Assembly (NCBI RefSeq): GCF_026914185.1
Contig: NC_070568.1
Span: 4,236,001-4,300,000 of the forward strand
Direction of reading: 5' to 3'
Origin: Puccinia triticina
Taxonomy: Eukaryota > Basidiomycota > Pucciniomycetes > Pucciniales > Pucciniaceae
DNA: 64,000 bases
Below, one piece after another: positions 1 through 10,204 of this stretch. Numbering within the stretch: position 1 is the stretch's first letter; each line of letters opens with the position of its first letter. Under the pieces are notes generated by a model. It saw only the letters and a program-made list of their open reading frames with translations. It ran no database searches and was not told the origin of the DNA. A program made the translations under genes and the position numbers.

Positions 1-118
1 ACCTAGCTCAGGAGAGAGGAATCAGCTCTCTCTGCTGAGCTAGGTGGGACGCGGGGAAGTGAGCGCTAAGTAGTCGTCCTCGTGGCTGATGTAATCCGAG
101 TTGTGACAGTTGTGTGAA
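1..118 (-). repeat. Ty3/gypsy LTR fragment
   Basis: This stretch aligns by eye with 61003-61125, the LTR end of the gypsy element at the right of the window. Both share CTAGC(T/C)CAGGAGAGA, a CTCTCTCTGCTGAGCTAGG block and GGCT(G/T)ATGTAAT in the same order. Identity looks like roughly 70-80 percent, so it is an older relative and not a recent copy. It is cut by the window start and, at about 118, by the start of an unrelated repeat. Confidence 0.7.
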
Positions 119-612
119 CCACGGTGTCTGGGGATTCACATCTATCTTCTGGATTTGTCTTCTTCTTGATCATAGGGCTGTCCCTCCAAATCTACTGGCC
201 TTTGCCTCACTCTTGATCACAGGGCTGTCCCTTATTTTCATCTGGCCTTTGCCTCAAATCTAGGTTACAGGGCTGTCCCTCAGGTTTCCCTTTAAGAACC
301 TTGACTATCCAGAAGGAAGCTAAACAATTGTGGCTGGATTAAACTTATCTAATCCAGATACCCTCCTGAGAGGAAGCTGTAGCACTTCTTAGCACAGATT
401 AGCAGCACTCTTCTGAAGAGTAGCATTGCCAGTGGACGTGCATACCCACTAGAATAACCTAGTACTTCTCTTTATCCTGTTCCTGCTCAGTTTCTCTCTC
501 TCTTTCTCTTTTTCTCTTATAGTTGTATTTTCTTTATCCCAAGAAATCCAACTATTGCCCCCCCATTCCTTGTGTCCTGCTGTCACTATAGATACTCAGG
601 CTCACACTAGAG
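118..612 (-). repeat. LTR-like repeat R1, truncated copy, reverse orientation
   Basis: Read on the minus strand this begins TGTGAGCCTGAG at about 608 and follows the same order as the plus-strand copies at 12376 and 15687: GACAGCAGGACACAAG, a GAGA-rich tract, a CCACTGGCAATGCTAC block, AATCCAGCCACAATT, then repeated GGGACAGCCCTGTGATCAAG. The distal half of the repeat is missing. Family ends are described at 15675. Confidence 0.75.
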
Positions 613-1736
613 CTAATGATCAACCTTGCCCCGCTAATCTCCCCTGATCCATTGTGGATAACAGCTAAATTTAGCATTCAACCTTTGCGAAATAGCCTGC
701 ACTCTGTTCAACCTCACTAAGCAACAAAAATAACTTATCCTTTCTCACTAGGGTGACTTAAATTAACAAGAAGTGACATGTGATGCTCCCTAGGAGATAG
801 AGACAAGTATCAAAGAAATGCTTGGACCCTTAACCACATTGTTGAAAGTTTTGTTGCGTAGTTTTGCTTGATTTCTTTCTCCAACTCTCTTTTTCTTCTC
901 CTAATCACCCACATCTCATATTTCCTATTTCCATTTTACCTTTGTAGAAAATGTAAAACAGATGTTTATACTGGATTGACTGCTGTCAAATAGGCATGGT
1001 TGCCTCATATTGATCCAACATGGAGAATCAATGGAAAGTATGTCATTTGTATTTCATGGATTTCCTGATTCTTTCTCAAATTTCTACAACTTTGCTCTTG
1101 TCATAAATTTTAGTTGATCAAAATATGTCTTGTCTTTCTGGAAAAAGAGATGCTTTGGGTACAACTCAAATTCTTTCCAATTATACTGTGCCTTCCCTCA
1201 TCTGCTCTTCTCTATAATCAATTTTATCTACCCACATTTGTTGGTAGGCACTTCAATTTCTACTTTATTTGTGCCTTGTGTTTTACACAAGATGATGTTA
1301 TGAGTAATACAATTTTGAATGTATTTAAAGTCTCCAGCTTGCTTAAATTTCAAGAACTGATGCTCATGGAGGGGCTTAGCAATAGCATGATATGCCAAAA
1401 ACTAAACAGTGTCCAGATTTGTTGGAGTTAGCCTTATATGATAGTCTTGCAGGGTTGACCAAGGTGAAACCCAAAATAAACCAATTCTGTGAAGATTTGA
1501 TCTGGGTAAAAATCATGGTGTTTGAGTCCAATACCAACATATTCTTCCCAAACATTTTAACTAATGGGCAGTCTGTCACTGGGGTAGCACCTCATGGATT
1601 ACCAATGACAAATCAGGAGCAAGGAGAGAAATTTAATTCCAGTTTGTCATCTGAAGGGGGGGGGGGGGGGGGGATGTCATTGTGGGTGATATTAGCTAGT
1701 AGGGGTTGAGCTGGAAAACTTTCCCTGAAATCTGCA
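613..1736. other. no gene recognised; contains an 18-G run
   Basis: AT-rich sequence with only short overlapping frames of up to 105 codons, none showing a known motif. A homopolymer of 18 G lies at 1656-1673. If the Helitron-type end at 1737-1762 is real, this stretch would be the 3' part of a Helitron, but no gene of one is visible here. Confidence 0.5.
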
Positions 1737-1762
1737 GCGGCGTAGCCGCCTTGGCCTCTAGT
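1737..1762 (+). mobile_element. Helitron-type 3' terminus (hairpin + CTAGT)
   Basis: GCGGC-gta-GCCGC forms a GC-rich hairpin at 1737-1749, followed eight bases later by CTAGT (1758-1762). A 16-20 nt hairpin shortly upstream of a terminal CTRRT is the classic 3' end of Helitrons. The same architecture recurs at 21566-21591, 55570-55596 and, reversed, at 4098-4126. The base after CTAGT is G, not the T expected for the usual A/T target. Confidence 0.55.
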
Positions 1763-1856
1763 GGTTCAAATATCATGAAATAAATGTTAGCCACACTTGA
1801 GATCCAGTGGCAGAAGCACCAAAAAACTACGCAATTAGGCAATATTTTGAGACTAA

Positions 1857-2242
1857 GGCCCCGTTTGGCACTGATATAATTGTAAGTGATATAATTGCTG
1901 ATTAATTCAATAAAAAATACGAAATTCAACATAAAGCCTCCAAATTTTTTTTGTAGGCAACCTACAGTGCTGGTCTCTTCAACTGTGAGCCCAGAATCAA
2001 CTTATCCAGCCATCTTCAGCACCATAATACCATTATATCACTTCATAATGGTCAAAAGTGATATAATGGTATTATGGTGCTGAAGATGGCTGAATCAGTT
2101 GAATATGATTTCAAATTTGAAGAGACCAGCACTTTAGGCTGCCTACAAAAAAAATTTGGAGGCTTTATGTTGAATTTTCTATTTTTTATTGAATTAATCA
2201 GCAATTATATCACCTATAATTATATCGGTGCCAAACAGGGCC
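1857..2242. mobile_element. Tourist-like (PIF/Harbinger-type) MITE, near-perfect palindrome
   Basis: The element starts GGCCCCGTTTGGCAC and ends GTGCCAAACAGGGCC, and it is flanked on both sides by TAA (1854-1856 and 2243-2245). The two halves are almost complete reverse complements over about 190 bp each, meeting near 2045-2055. A GGCC...GTTTGG terminus with a 3-bp TWA duplication is diagnostic of PIF/Harbinger-type MITEs. There is no coding capacity. It lies inside the repeat array. Confidence 0.85.
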
Positions 2243-2599
2243 TAATTAGATTATACCAGCTCCATTTTGGGGATTTTCATCTCTGAAAAGTATACTCAAA
2301 TCATCTTTTTTAATTGATGAACATTTTGGTACCAATAGCATGAAAAATTCACCATTCCCTGTTGGTATATAGTGGCAAAAACACACAAAAAAACCAATTT
2401 GGTGATATTTTGAGACCTATCAGACTGTAGCTGCCACATTTTGGGGTCTTCATGGACAAAAGCTTACCCAAATTACTCCCTCAAAATTGCTAATCTTAAT
2501 GGTGCCAATATGATGAAAGAAATTTTATCCCCAGTTGAGATACAGTGGCAGAAACTCCAAAAGCTACCCAAATAGGCAACATTTCGAGACTAATCAGAC

Positions 2600-3624
2600 T
2601 AGGGTTGACAATCGGGCGGGTTCGGGCCGCCCACGGGCTAGCCCGCCTCAGCCTGCGACTTAATCAGACAGGCTGGGCCGGGCCAAAATCTCAGATTTTG
2701 CTGTCCGGCCCAAACCCCTGTCCCCAATGAGACGGACACGGGCTGTCCAGCGGCGCCCCGTTGGGCCGAATGGCTGGCTGCCCGCGGGCAGCCCCCTGGG
2801 GGCCAACAGGCAAGGTAGAAGGACCCTCAAAAAGTGTAGTTTTGGAGGAGGAGACATGTATTTTTACAATTCGAAGACATGTACTATACAACAAGGGCAG
2901 CTACAAGCAAAAAGTTATAGAAAAGAATGTAAAACAAAGTAGTCAAGAAAGAAGAAAAGAGGCTACTTCTTAATCCAGTCTTGAGTGCATAAGAGTGCTT
3001 TGGTGTTTTTGTCGCTCAGGCGGCTTTGGTAGTTGTCCAAGACACACCCCCCAGTGGAAAAGGCCAATTCTGATGCCACAGAGGTCACCGGGGCCATCAA
3101 GATTACCTTGGCGAGCTTTGAAAGGGTTGGAAAGCTGCAGGCATTGATCTTCCACCAGCTGAGGAGATCAAACTGTTCATCACTGGTCATGCCAACATTG
3201 CTCTCCTCAAGGTAGAGGTCTAATTTGGCACCTGGTGCATTGGATTGGCTGCTGTCTGTCCACCAAGTTGCCACGGTGAAGGGCACATAGTTCATGAAGA
3301 TTAGATTTTCACAGGGTTTCCTATGGTTTTTTTTAACCTTTTTCAACTCAGTAAATGCAGAAAAGGGAGATTTTCTCACAGGTCCTGTGGCCGGGTCTTT
3401 GATTCCCAGATGGCACACTTATCATCTGAGCTTCTGGCCGCACCAGATGAGCAAGGCAAAGCCCACGGGCGCCCAACGGGCAGCCCACACCGACCCGCAC
3501 TGTTTAGCAACTTTAACAGGCCGGGGCAAAGCTCAATATTTCCACAAAAGCACTGTCCGCGCCCAGCCCAAACCCGGCCGGGTTTGGGCGGCCTGTTGGA
3601 CACCCGGCCCAATTGTCAACCCTA
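2600..3624. mobile_element. Non-autonomous hAT element with 8-bp TSD
   Basis: The termini are TAGGGTTGACAATCGGGC on the left and the reverse complement of TAGGGTTGACAATTGGGCC on the right. They are flanked by an exact 8-bp duplication AATCAGAC (2592-2599 and 3625-3632). Terminal inverted repeats beginning TAGGG and an 8-bp TSD define hAT. The body is 1,025 bp, GC-rich near the ends, and keeps only the C-terminal part of a transposase on the minus strand. Confidence 0.92.
2970..3418 (-). pseudogene. hAT transposase C-terminal (hATC dimerisation) fragment
   Basis: The minus-strand frame contains the classic hATC signature: LDLYLEESN, then DLLSWWKIN, FPTLSKLAKVIL, then ASELAFSTGG, SRLSDKNTKALLCTQDW. 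In intact transposases this domain mediates dimerisation and supplies the conserved Glu of the catalytic centre (the E of ASELAFS). The BED finger, the catalytic aspartates and the start of the protein are absent, so it cannot be an active transposase. The frame ends at DWIKK followed by a stop, where hAT proteins normally end. It belongs to a different hAT lineage from the transposase at 26140-29302, whose hATC reads VDVERTFSFGRD. Confidence 0.85.
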
Positions 3625-4097
3625 AATCAGACTATACCAGCTCCTTTTTGGGATTTTCATCCCTGGAAGGCATAAAAAAATCATTTTTTTTCATTTATGA
3701 ACATTTTGGTACCAATATCATGAAAAAATCACCATTCCCTGTTGAGATATAGGGGCATAAACACAAAAAAAACAATTTGTTGATATTTTGAGACCCATCA
3801 GGCTGTAGCCGCCCTATTTTGGGCTTTTCATGAGCAAAAGCTGACCCAATTTAATTTCTCTAAATTGTTCATGTTAATTGTGGCAATATCATGAAACAAA
3901 TTTTAGCCCCAGTTGAGATACATGAGTGGCAGAAACATCAAAAAACTACCCAATTAGGCAATATTTTGAGACTAATCAGATTATACCAGCTCCTTTTTGG
4001 GGATTTTCATGCCTGGAAGGCATACCAAAATCACTCTGTTTGATTGAATGAACATTTTGGTACCAATATCATGAAATAACCACGATTCCTTGTTGAG

Positions 4098-4126
4098 ACT
4101 AAAGGCCAAGGCGGCTTCGCCGCTGC
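4098..4126 (-). mobile_element. Helitron-type 3' terminus, reverse strand
   Basis: The reverse complement reads GCAGCGGCGAAGCCGC, then CTTGGCC, then TTTAGT. This is the 1737-1762 terminus with CTAGT mutated to TTAGT. Together the two ends look like a 28-bp inverted repeat around 1763-4097, but in Helitron logic they point towards each other from two separate elements. Confidence 0.45.
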
Positions 4127-4172
4127 AAACCCCATCACAGCAAGAGGCCACCAAGCTCAAAGTCAAACCTAA

Positions 4173-4333
4173 GGCCCCGTTTGGCTGCCGCGTTATACGT
4201 CATAAATTGTTGAATTTATGACGCCGCGACCCAAAGTTCGCCCCCCGTTGCCACCAAAACTTTGAAACCCCCGGGGTTTGCGCGTCATAAATTCGACCAT
4301 TTATGATGTATAACGTGGCAGCCAAACGGGGCC
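4173..4333. mobile_element. Tourist-like MITE, 161 bp
   Basis: It starts GGCCCCGTTTGGCTGCC and ends GGCAGCCAAACGGGGCC. The flanks are TAA at 4170-4172 and 4334-4336. The subterminal sequence is also inverted (CGTTATACGTCATAAAT against ATTTATGATGTATAACG). It is the same family type as 1857-2242, but the interior is unrelated. Confidence 0.88.
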
Positions 4334-4984
4334 TAAAAATTTTTCCATAGTATTTCTCCCACTTTTCAGTGGAGGAACACCTTTCAACAAAGCAATTTTA
4401 ACAGGTATGTACAGGATCCTATGAATTTTTCATAGCCAGAGGTCTGGGGGAAAAGCTTTGGCACCACCCTACACACTTGATAGGGCACTGTACAACCATT
4501 GCATGATTTTGCAGAACAGCCTGGGGGAACATGAAAAAGACCCATAAGTTTGAGAAAATCAAGCTTTGCTTTCTTCTTATTTAAAGTATGGATCACAAAT
4601 AAGTCAGTTCAAAAGATTCAAGGGGACTCATTCAACATTCACCACAGTTTGACACATCTGAGAAAACTCAAAAAAAGAAAAATAACACCCAATCAGGAAA
4701 GGCCTCATTTTGATCTTGGGCAAGCCTTTATGCACACCAAAAAAACACCATGCGCACGCCAAGGAAATGGTGTGATCTTCACTTCACGCCAAATAGATTG
4801 GTGTGCCAATGTTGTCACGCCAATGAATATGGCTTCTGGTAACTGTACACGCCACAGTAATGGCGTGTACAGTTACCGGACGCCAAGATTCCCCTCCAAT
4901 CTCATGCCATGCATGATTTCTGGCGGGCATGGATGATTTTAGAGCTTGATCCCCGTCAGAATCTTACTTAGCCAACCTTTAGCA
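4334..4984. other. no gene recognised; perfect-arm hairpin at 4838-4877
   Basis: Only short frames without motifs. At 4838-4877 GGTAACTGTACACGCCA is followed, after a six-base loop, by its reverse complement. The surrounding 4735-4890 repeats CACGCCA/TGGCGT words several times, suggesting a small foldback element. Confidence 0.4.
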
Positions 4985-5075
4985 TAGAGATCGCCAAGTG
5001 GACCCGGGTACCCGCCGCGTGTCCGGGTACCCGCGGTGTTTTTTGTGATATTCAGACACCCGTACCCGTACACGG

Positions 5076-5302
5076 TGTTGTTTCAAAATATGGTCTTATG
5101 TCTTTTTCTACGATTTCTCATGCTGTCATGGTTGTTCATCTATACATTTTCTATTTACATAGTTTCTCATGGATTTATTTCTGCTCATCAACCAAAATAC
5201 GTACTTACAGTTACAGTATATATACTCACTTACTCGAAATTATATGCCCCTTGGGGGAGTTTTCTCTTTCTTCATCTTACTACTAGGATTCAGCGCTCTA
5301 CA
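5076..5302 (+). repeat. copia 5' LTR
   Basis: It begins TGTTGTTTCAAAATATGG and ends CGCTCTACA, 227 bp, with the TG...CA ends typical of LTRs. A TATATACTCAC motif near the middle (about 5217) may be the promoter TATA element. Confidence 0.95.
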
Positions 5303-5320
5303 GGTTATGAGCCCGCGCTG
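5303..5320 (+). promoter_or_regulatory. copia primer-binding site, internal initiator-tRNA type
   Basis: Immediately after the LTR the sequence is GGTTATGAGCCCGCGCTG. GGTTATGAGCCC is the complement of the anticodon stem-loop of eukaryotic initiator tRNA-Met (GGGCUCAUAACC), not of its 3' end. This is the pattern of Drosophila copia and some Ty1-like elements, in which a cleaved 5' half of initiator tRNA primes minus-strand synthesis. Confidence 0.75.
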
Positions 5321-5659
5321 TTACCAGCGGGGTACCTTCTGAATCCGATTAGACTTCCATCCTTCTGTGGAAGATTAGTAGTATCATCCTCATCCTTCTG
5401 TGAGGATTGAATATCCCCAAAATCTCGCTATTAGTGCTTAAGTTTATTACTCCCTTTACGATTATCACCCTTCCGTGATATCTGGATTTTCAAGTTTATG
5501 GTTCATACAAGGTCCAAACGCCCTGATATCATTATCCCAGATTTCTCCGCCAGAGTCACCCCTCCTCGTTAACAACTACCATCCATTCCTGAAGAATCCT
5601 TCGACTCGAATCCTTTTCTTTCAGCCGATTCTTCTTTCTCTTTGACCTCCTCCTACACG

Positions 5660-8600
5660 ATGTCTCAACAACAGGCGAACATCCCATTTCCTTCTACCTC
5701 GTCCGAAAATGTCTCCCAGGAGCAGCCTCAGAATGTTGTTTCGCCAGGTATTCAGGATCCAACTCCCGGACAATCTCTTGATGATATCATTGCTCGAGAA
5801 CTGGAGAAGTCGGGTTTAGGTGGAATTGATGAAAATCTCCTCAAGCTTCTCCTCATTCGCAATCTCTCCGCCACCAATCAGACGATCACAGCGGCAGCAA
5901 ACTCAAACGTATCTGGTCAACTTCGATGGAATCAGCTCGGTCAGCAGATCAGTCCTCAACTGCTTCTGGACGGCACAAACTTTCCTATGTGGTCGGATTC
6001 AGTTATCAACACCGTCAAGAATACAACTCAAAATCCAAAGTACTTCGACACGGACACCTCCGCCACGGATCCAACAACTTCCAATGGCATCGTCTCCATG
6101 ATCCAGCATTCGATTGATCCGGCGCTACGCTCGTCCCTCAACGGATTGACTGCGTATGGGGCCTATCGATCGTTAAAGGCGCGATATGCCGGAACCTCCT
6201 GGTCTCTCCTCCTCGGTCGTTGGTCCGACATTGCACAGGCCCCAGATGCATCGGACTCGATCTCGGCCAGTTATGAAGCTTTAAAGCGGAGCTGGTACGA
6301 CTTGGATGAGAGACTGGGGGGATTGACTAAAGATAAGTTATTATCTTTGTCCTTCCATTCCACCGTCCGCCGCTATCAGCAGACGATGGCTGATTCCATC
6401 GATGCTCGGATTGCCATCAACGAGGCCTATGAAGTCAAACCGGAAGACCTCCTTCAAATGGCAACTCGTCTCCATCAGTCTGCTTCGGCATCCGGTTCTC
6501 TTTCGGCGATGGCGGCATCAACACAGGCAAACAGTGATGGACATTCGGGTTTTTCTCGACCGGGCCGGGGACGTGGGGGTTTTCGTGGATCACGCGGTGG
6601 TCATCGGCAACAGAGTCAATCCAGTCAATCGACCTCGTCATCTCCGGCTCCGCCACCTGACAACTGGGCGAGGCAGCATCTCAATGCTGATTTTCCCTGC
6701 AACGTATGCTGGGAATGGGGTCACTGGGCTCCTGACTGTCCACGGGTGAAGAACAATCAACCGCCCCTTGAGGATCCACGAAGGAAGAATCCAGCCTGGA
6801 AGCCTCGAAAGTCTAACGTCCTTTCTGGTCGCCTTGTAACTCAATCAGGCGAGATCGCATCGATCTCGACGACACCGGGAAACCCGGAGGACCCGTTGTG
6901 CGACACTGGCGCTACCCGCCATGTAACGTCACACAGGTCTTTCTTTGTCAATCTTCGTTCCGCTAATCTGCGGCTGCGTGTTGCGTCTCAAGAACGCATT
7001 CCCGTAGAAGGTGTTGGTGATGCCATTGTTCCAACCCGGTTTGGCGATTTACATCTGAAAGATGTGTTACTCGTTCCTCAAGTTTCCGGCACCGTCATCT
7101 CAATTGGTTACTTCAATAAGTGGGACGGAACGGTGAATTTTGAAGATGGACGTTTTACTCTTGATCAACAGGGTTCGAAATTTCCGACGTACATCAGCCA
7201 GTACAGGTGGTTCATCCCTTCTCCGACTTCTTCTGCTTCAATTCATTCCTGTTATCTTAATCCATCTCTCAGCTCTTTATCGGCTTCAACACTCTGGCAT
7301 GCTCGGCTTGGACATATAGCCGTTAGATTTTTCAATCGAACAATTAACAGTCATCGCGTACACGGAATTCCAATAAAAAAATTGTCTCTTCCTAAATCTA
7401 AATGTCATTCCTGTTCCCTCGCGAAAAGCACTCATGATCCTGTTCAGTCTCCTTCGCGCGAAAGCGCTGATGCCCCGGGAAGCATTGTTGCAGTTGATTT
7501 GGTTGGCCCATTCCCTGAGGCCCTAGATGGCGGTACTTATGGTCTTGTTATTCATGACATTTACTCGCGCATGACTTCGGTGATTGGGTTGAAGACTAAG
7601 GCCTCGGCGAGCAAGGCAATTTCAGATTGGATTCTCGATTTCAATAGATTGACACCTCATCGAGTGAAAACAATCCGATCTGACAATGCTGGAGAAATGA
7701 CGTCGAACAAGTTCAATAAATTTCTGAAGGATAACGATATTGGTCACGAGTTGAGCATCCCATACGAGCATCATCAAAACGGAAATGTTGAGCGAACAAA
7801 TCGGACACTCCTGGACATGGCGAGGACTTTTATTATTCACGCTAAGTTGCCCAATTCTCTTTGGTGTTTGGCTATGAAGCAGGCGGCGTATATTTTTAAT
7901 CGTGTTGTCCATACTGGAGCTGAAAAATCTCCTTATGAATTATCTTTGGGGAAGCAACCTTCGTTGGACATGGTTCGAGTATTTGGATGCAGGGCGTATC
8001 TTCACGACATAAACTATCCCAAGCAATTTGTTCCGCGTTCAACTCCTCTCATCCATGTCGGCATTTTGGACAATTCTCATGGATGGCTTTTGTGGAATCC
8101 AAATTCCAAGAAACTCGAACGAGGCGCTTCCGTCATCTTTCATGAAGACGATCTCCCTTCTCAACTCACCAACTCAGGGTCGGTGAATGCAATTCTCAAC
8201 TCAATCCAGGTCGATCATCTTGGAGATTTCAGTCAACTCCGTGAATTGGATCTACAAGATGCGTGTTTAGAATCCGCTGTATCGGAGTCTCCTTTCACAT
8301 CTGATGCACCGTTCACCTATCAACAAGCTATCAATTCCACTCTTCGAGCTGAATGGAAGGCGGCGATCGATGCGGAGGTCGGAATGATGATTGACCTTCG
8401 AGTCTGGGAGGAGGTTCCGGAAACGCAGGCTAGGGATATCTTGACCTGTCGGTGGGTTTTTGCGTTGAAAAGGACGCAGGAGGGAGATATCTCAAAGTTT
8501 AAGGCAAGGATAGTGGCCCAGGGATTCAAGCAGATTCACGGGCGGAACTTCGGCAAGACTTTTGCGCCTACTCCTACCTTTCCGGCACTCCGAATCCTGC

Positions 8601-9928
8601 TCGCCATGGCGTCCAGGCTCCGATGGCCGGTCGCATCCTTCAATGTTAAAAGTGCTTTTTTGCACAGTGATATTGATCATGAAGTTTTTATTCGTCCTCC
8701 GCCTGGTGTCAAGGCTAAGCCCGGTCACGTTTTGAAACTTCGGAAAGCGCTGTACGGTACTCGTCAGGCAGCCCGATGCTGGTGGCTACATCTGAAAACG
8801 CAGTTGGAGAAGATTGGCTTCTATCCCGCTCTCGAGGACCAATCAACTTATGTTTATCGCTCAGGGAACAACATGGCTTATCTTTGGGTACATGTTGATG
8901 ACGGTCTTTTTACGGCCAGCTCCAATACTCTGTTGGAATCCCTGAAAGCTCGACTGTCCTCTGTCCTCGATCTGAAGTGGGACGCGACCCTGTCCAGCAT
9001 TGTTGGTTTACGCGTACGAGAAGTTGATGGAGGTTTTGCTATTGATCAACCTATGCTCATTGAGAAGATCATAAATTTTCAGCCGTCAAACATTCGTACC
9101 CGCACTCCCATTGTTTCAACTGATCTTCAGTCAAACCCCTCCAACGGTTCCATGGACATCGACTATCTCTCCCGCATTGGATGTCTTCTATACCTAGCTA
9201 TGGGTTCCCGACCTGATATCACCTTTGCTGTCAATTTTTTGGCTCGTTTCTCGTTGGTTCCGGATGCGTCTCATTGGGCGGCTCTCGAGCATCTCATCTC
9301 TTACGTTCGGTACAGTGCTAGTCTAGACCTTCCGATTGTTGCCTCTAAACCCCTTGAAGCCGGCATTACCACGTACGTCGACGCGAACTGGGGTGGAGAG
9401 GCATCTCGATCAGTCCATGGGTTCATCTCGACCGTCTGGGGTGCGCCGATCTCTTGGTCGTCTAAACGTCAAACCTGCGTGGCCCGATCCACCTGTCAGG
9501 CGGAATACATGGCGCTTTCATTCGCCTCGAAAGATGCTTGTGCTCTCTCTTCAATCCTTTCACGTTTTTTCGATCTTCCTCCGCCGCTACTTCTGTGCGA
9601 CAATAAAGCCGCAGTCCAGATCAGCTCAGATTGTCGTACTCGCAAGGAACACCGGCACGTAGACCGAGAATTTCACGTCATCAACGAACTCCTTTACTTC
9701 AAGAAGGTCCGTCTTGAATGGATTTCCACCGACAATCAACTGGCCGACATCTTCACCAAAGCTTTGGGATGGCGAAAAGTCTCTGAATTCCTGGCGGGCG
9801 TTGGATTGCGGTTGCAATCCCATATTTTGGCAAGTAAAGGGGGGGAAGTATGCGCTGGCTGCGATGAACATGCACCCCCCGCATCTGTTCGTCTCCCTCC
9901 GCAACTCCCACCACCTGATGGCGATTGA
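5660..9928 (+). CDS. copia Gag-Pol polyprotein (1422 aa)
   Basis: One uninterrupted frame from the ATG at 5660; the frame opens slightly upstream, but this is the first ATG. Domains in order: Gag with a DGTNFPMWSDSV-type motif near residue 100; zinc knuckle CNVCWEWGHWAPDC from about residue 347; aspartic protease CDTGATRHVT with D415; integrase zinc-binding region HARLGHI...CHSC; integrase core D613, D675, E711 (61 and 35 residues apart, as in DDE integrases); reverse transcriptase with HVDDG (D1080, D1081); RNase H with YVDANW (D1241), QAEYMALS, CDNKAA and HRHVDREFH. Length and order fit the copia family. The one odd residue is N995 in RT motif A (SFNVKSAFL), where the family has the catalytic Asp. 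Gag and Pol are in one frame with no visible frameshift signal. Confidence 0.96.
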   Translation: MSQQQANIPFPSTSSENVSQEQPQNVVSPGIQDPTPGQSLDDIIARELEKSGLGGIDENLLKLLLIRNLSATNQTITAAANSNVSGQLRWNQLGQQISPQLLLDGTNFPMWSDSVINTVKNTTQNPKYFDTDTSATDPTTSNGIVSMIQHSIDPALRSSLNGLTAYGAYRSLKARYAGTSWSLLLGRWSDIAQAPDASDSISASYEALKRSWYDLDERLGGLTKDKLLSLSFHSTVRRYQQTMADSIDARIAINEAYEVKPEDLLQMATRLHQSASASGSLSAMAASTQANSDGHSGFSRPGRGRGGFRGSRGGHRQQSQSSQSTSSSPAPPPDNWARQHLNADFPCNVCWEWGHWAPDCPRVKNNQPPLEDPRRKNPAWKPRKSNVLSGRLVTQSGEIASISTTPGNPEDPLCDTGATRHVTSHRSFFVNLRSANLRLRVASQERIPVEGVGDAIVPTRFGDLHLKDVLLVPQVSGTVISIGYFNKWDGTVNFEDGRFTLDQQGSKFPTYISQYRWFIPSPTSSASIHSCYLNPSLSSLSASTLWHARLGHIAVRFFNRTINSHRVHGIPIKKLSLPKSKCHSCSLAKSTHDPVQSPSRESADAPGSIVAVDLVGPFPEALDGGTYGLVIHDIYSRMTSVIGLKTKASASKAISDWILDFNRLTPHRVKTIRSDNAGEMTSNKFNKFLKDNDIGHELSIPYEHHQNGNVERTNRTLLDMARTFIIHAKLPNSLWCLAMKQAAYIFNRVVHTGAEKSPYELSLGKQPSLDMVRVFGCRAYLHDINYPKQFVPRSTPLIHVGILDNSHGWLLWNPNSKKLERGASVIFHEDDLPSQLTNSGSVNAILNSIQVDHLGDFSQLRELDLQDACLESAVSESPFTSDAPFTYQQAINSTLRAEWKAAIDAEVGMMIDLRVWEEVPETQARDILTCRWVFALKRTQEGDISKFKARIVAQGFKQIHGRNFGKTFAPTPTFPALRILLAMASRLRWPVASFNVKSAFLHSDIDHEVFIRPPPGVKAKPGHVLKLRKALYGTRQAARCWWLHLKTQLEKIGFYPALEDQSTYVYRSGNNMAYLWVHVDDGLFTASSNTLLESLKARLSSVLDLKWDATLSSIVGLRVREVDGGFAIDQPMLIEKIINFQPSNIRTRTPIVSTDLQSNPSNGSMDIDYLSRIGCLLYLAMGSRPDITFAVNFLARFSLVPDASHWAALEHLISYVRYSASLDLPIVASKPLEAGITTYVDANWGGEASRSVHGFISTVWGAPISWSSKRQTCVARSTCQAEYMALSFASKDACALSSILSRFFDLPPPLLLCDNKAAVQISSDCRTRKEHRHVDREFHVINELLYFKKVRLEWISTDNQLADIFTKALGWRKVSEFLAGVGLRLQSHILASKGGEVCAGCDEHAPPASVRLPPQLPPPDGD

Positions 9929-10193
9929 TTGGTTCTTCAGAGGCTAACCATGCTCACTTTATATCGTGCAGGCGCTTTTGGATCGACTGGCTCCGATGGA
10001 TTTTTTCTCTCTTATGCCTTTGTTTCGACTCATTCTTAATTCTTATCATCTTTCAGTTTTCTTTATCTCACTCGTCTTAAATTTCCTATCTTTTATTTTT
10101 GTCGGTTTTCTTATATTGTTTTCTTGTTTTCTCTTTGTTTTACTTTGTTTTATTGTCATGTTTTTCTTTTTGTTGTTCTGTTTTGTGGTTGAT

Positions 10194-10204
10194 GAGGGGG
10201 GGAG
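10194..10204 (+). promoter_or_regulatory. copia polypurine tract
   Basis: GAGGGGGGGAG lies directly upstream of the 3' LTR, the expected site of plus-strand priming during reverse transcription. Confidence 0.85.

Larger units (their letters stand above)
1763..4097. repeat. Array of ~350-bp repeats, disrupted by two insertions
   Basis: Two related sub-units alternate. Landmarks are TATACCAGCTCC, GGGGATTTTCAT, GAACATTTTGGTACCAATA, ATCATGAAA, GTTGAGATA and ATATTTTGAGAC. The TATACCAGCTCC landmark recurs about 350 bp apart in the right part (about 3633 and 3983). A MITE (1857-2242) and a hAT element (2600-3624) sit inside and can be removed cleanly, each leaving one target copy. Both ends stop inside a repeat unit at Helitron-type termini. 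Confidence 0.6.

Noticed and set aside
1114..1709. Overlapping 105-codon frames as small genes
   Set aside because: No motifs, no conserved context, and one runs into an 18-G homopolymer. They look like chance frames in AT-rich DNA.
1734..4126. A single TIR transposon bounded by the 28-bp GCAGCGGCG(T/A)AGCCGCC repeats
   Set aside because: There is no target duplication. The end motif is a hairpin followed by CTAGT, and the same motif occurs alone at 55570 downstream of a RepHel gene. Two Helitron-type ends fit better.
5642..5659. An earlier TTG start for the copia polyprotein
   Set aside because: Nuclear fungal genes rarely start at TTG, and an ATG follows six codons later at 5660.
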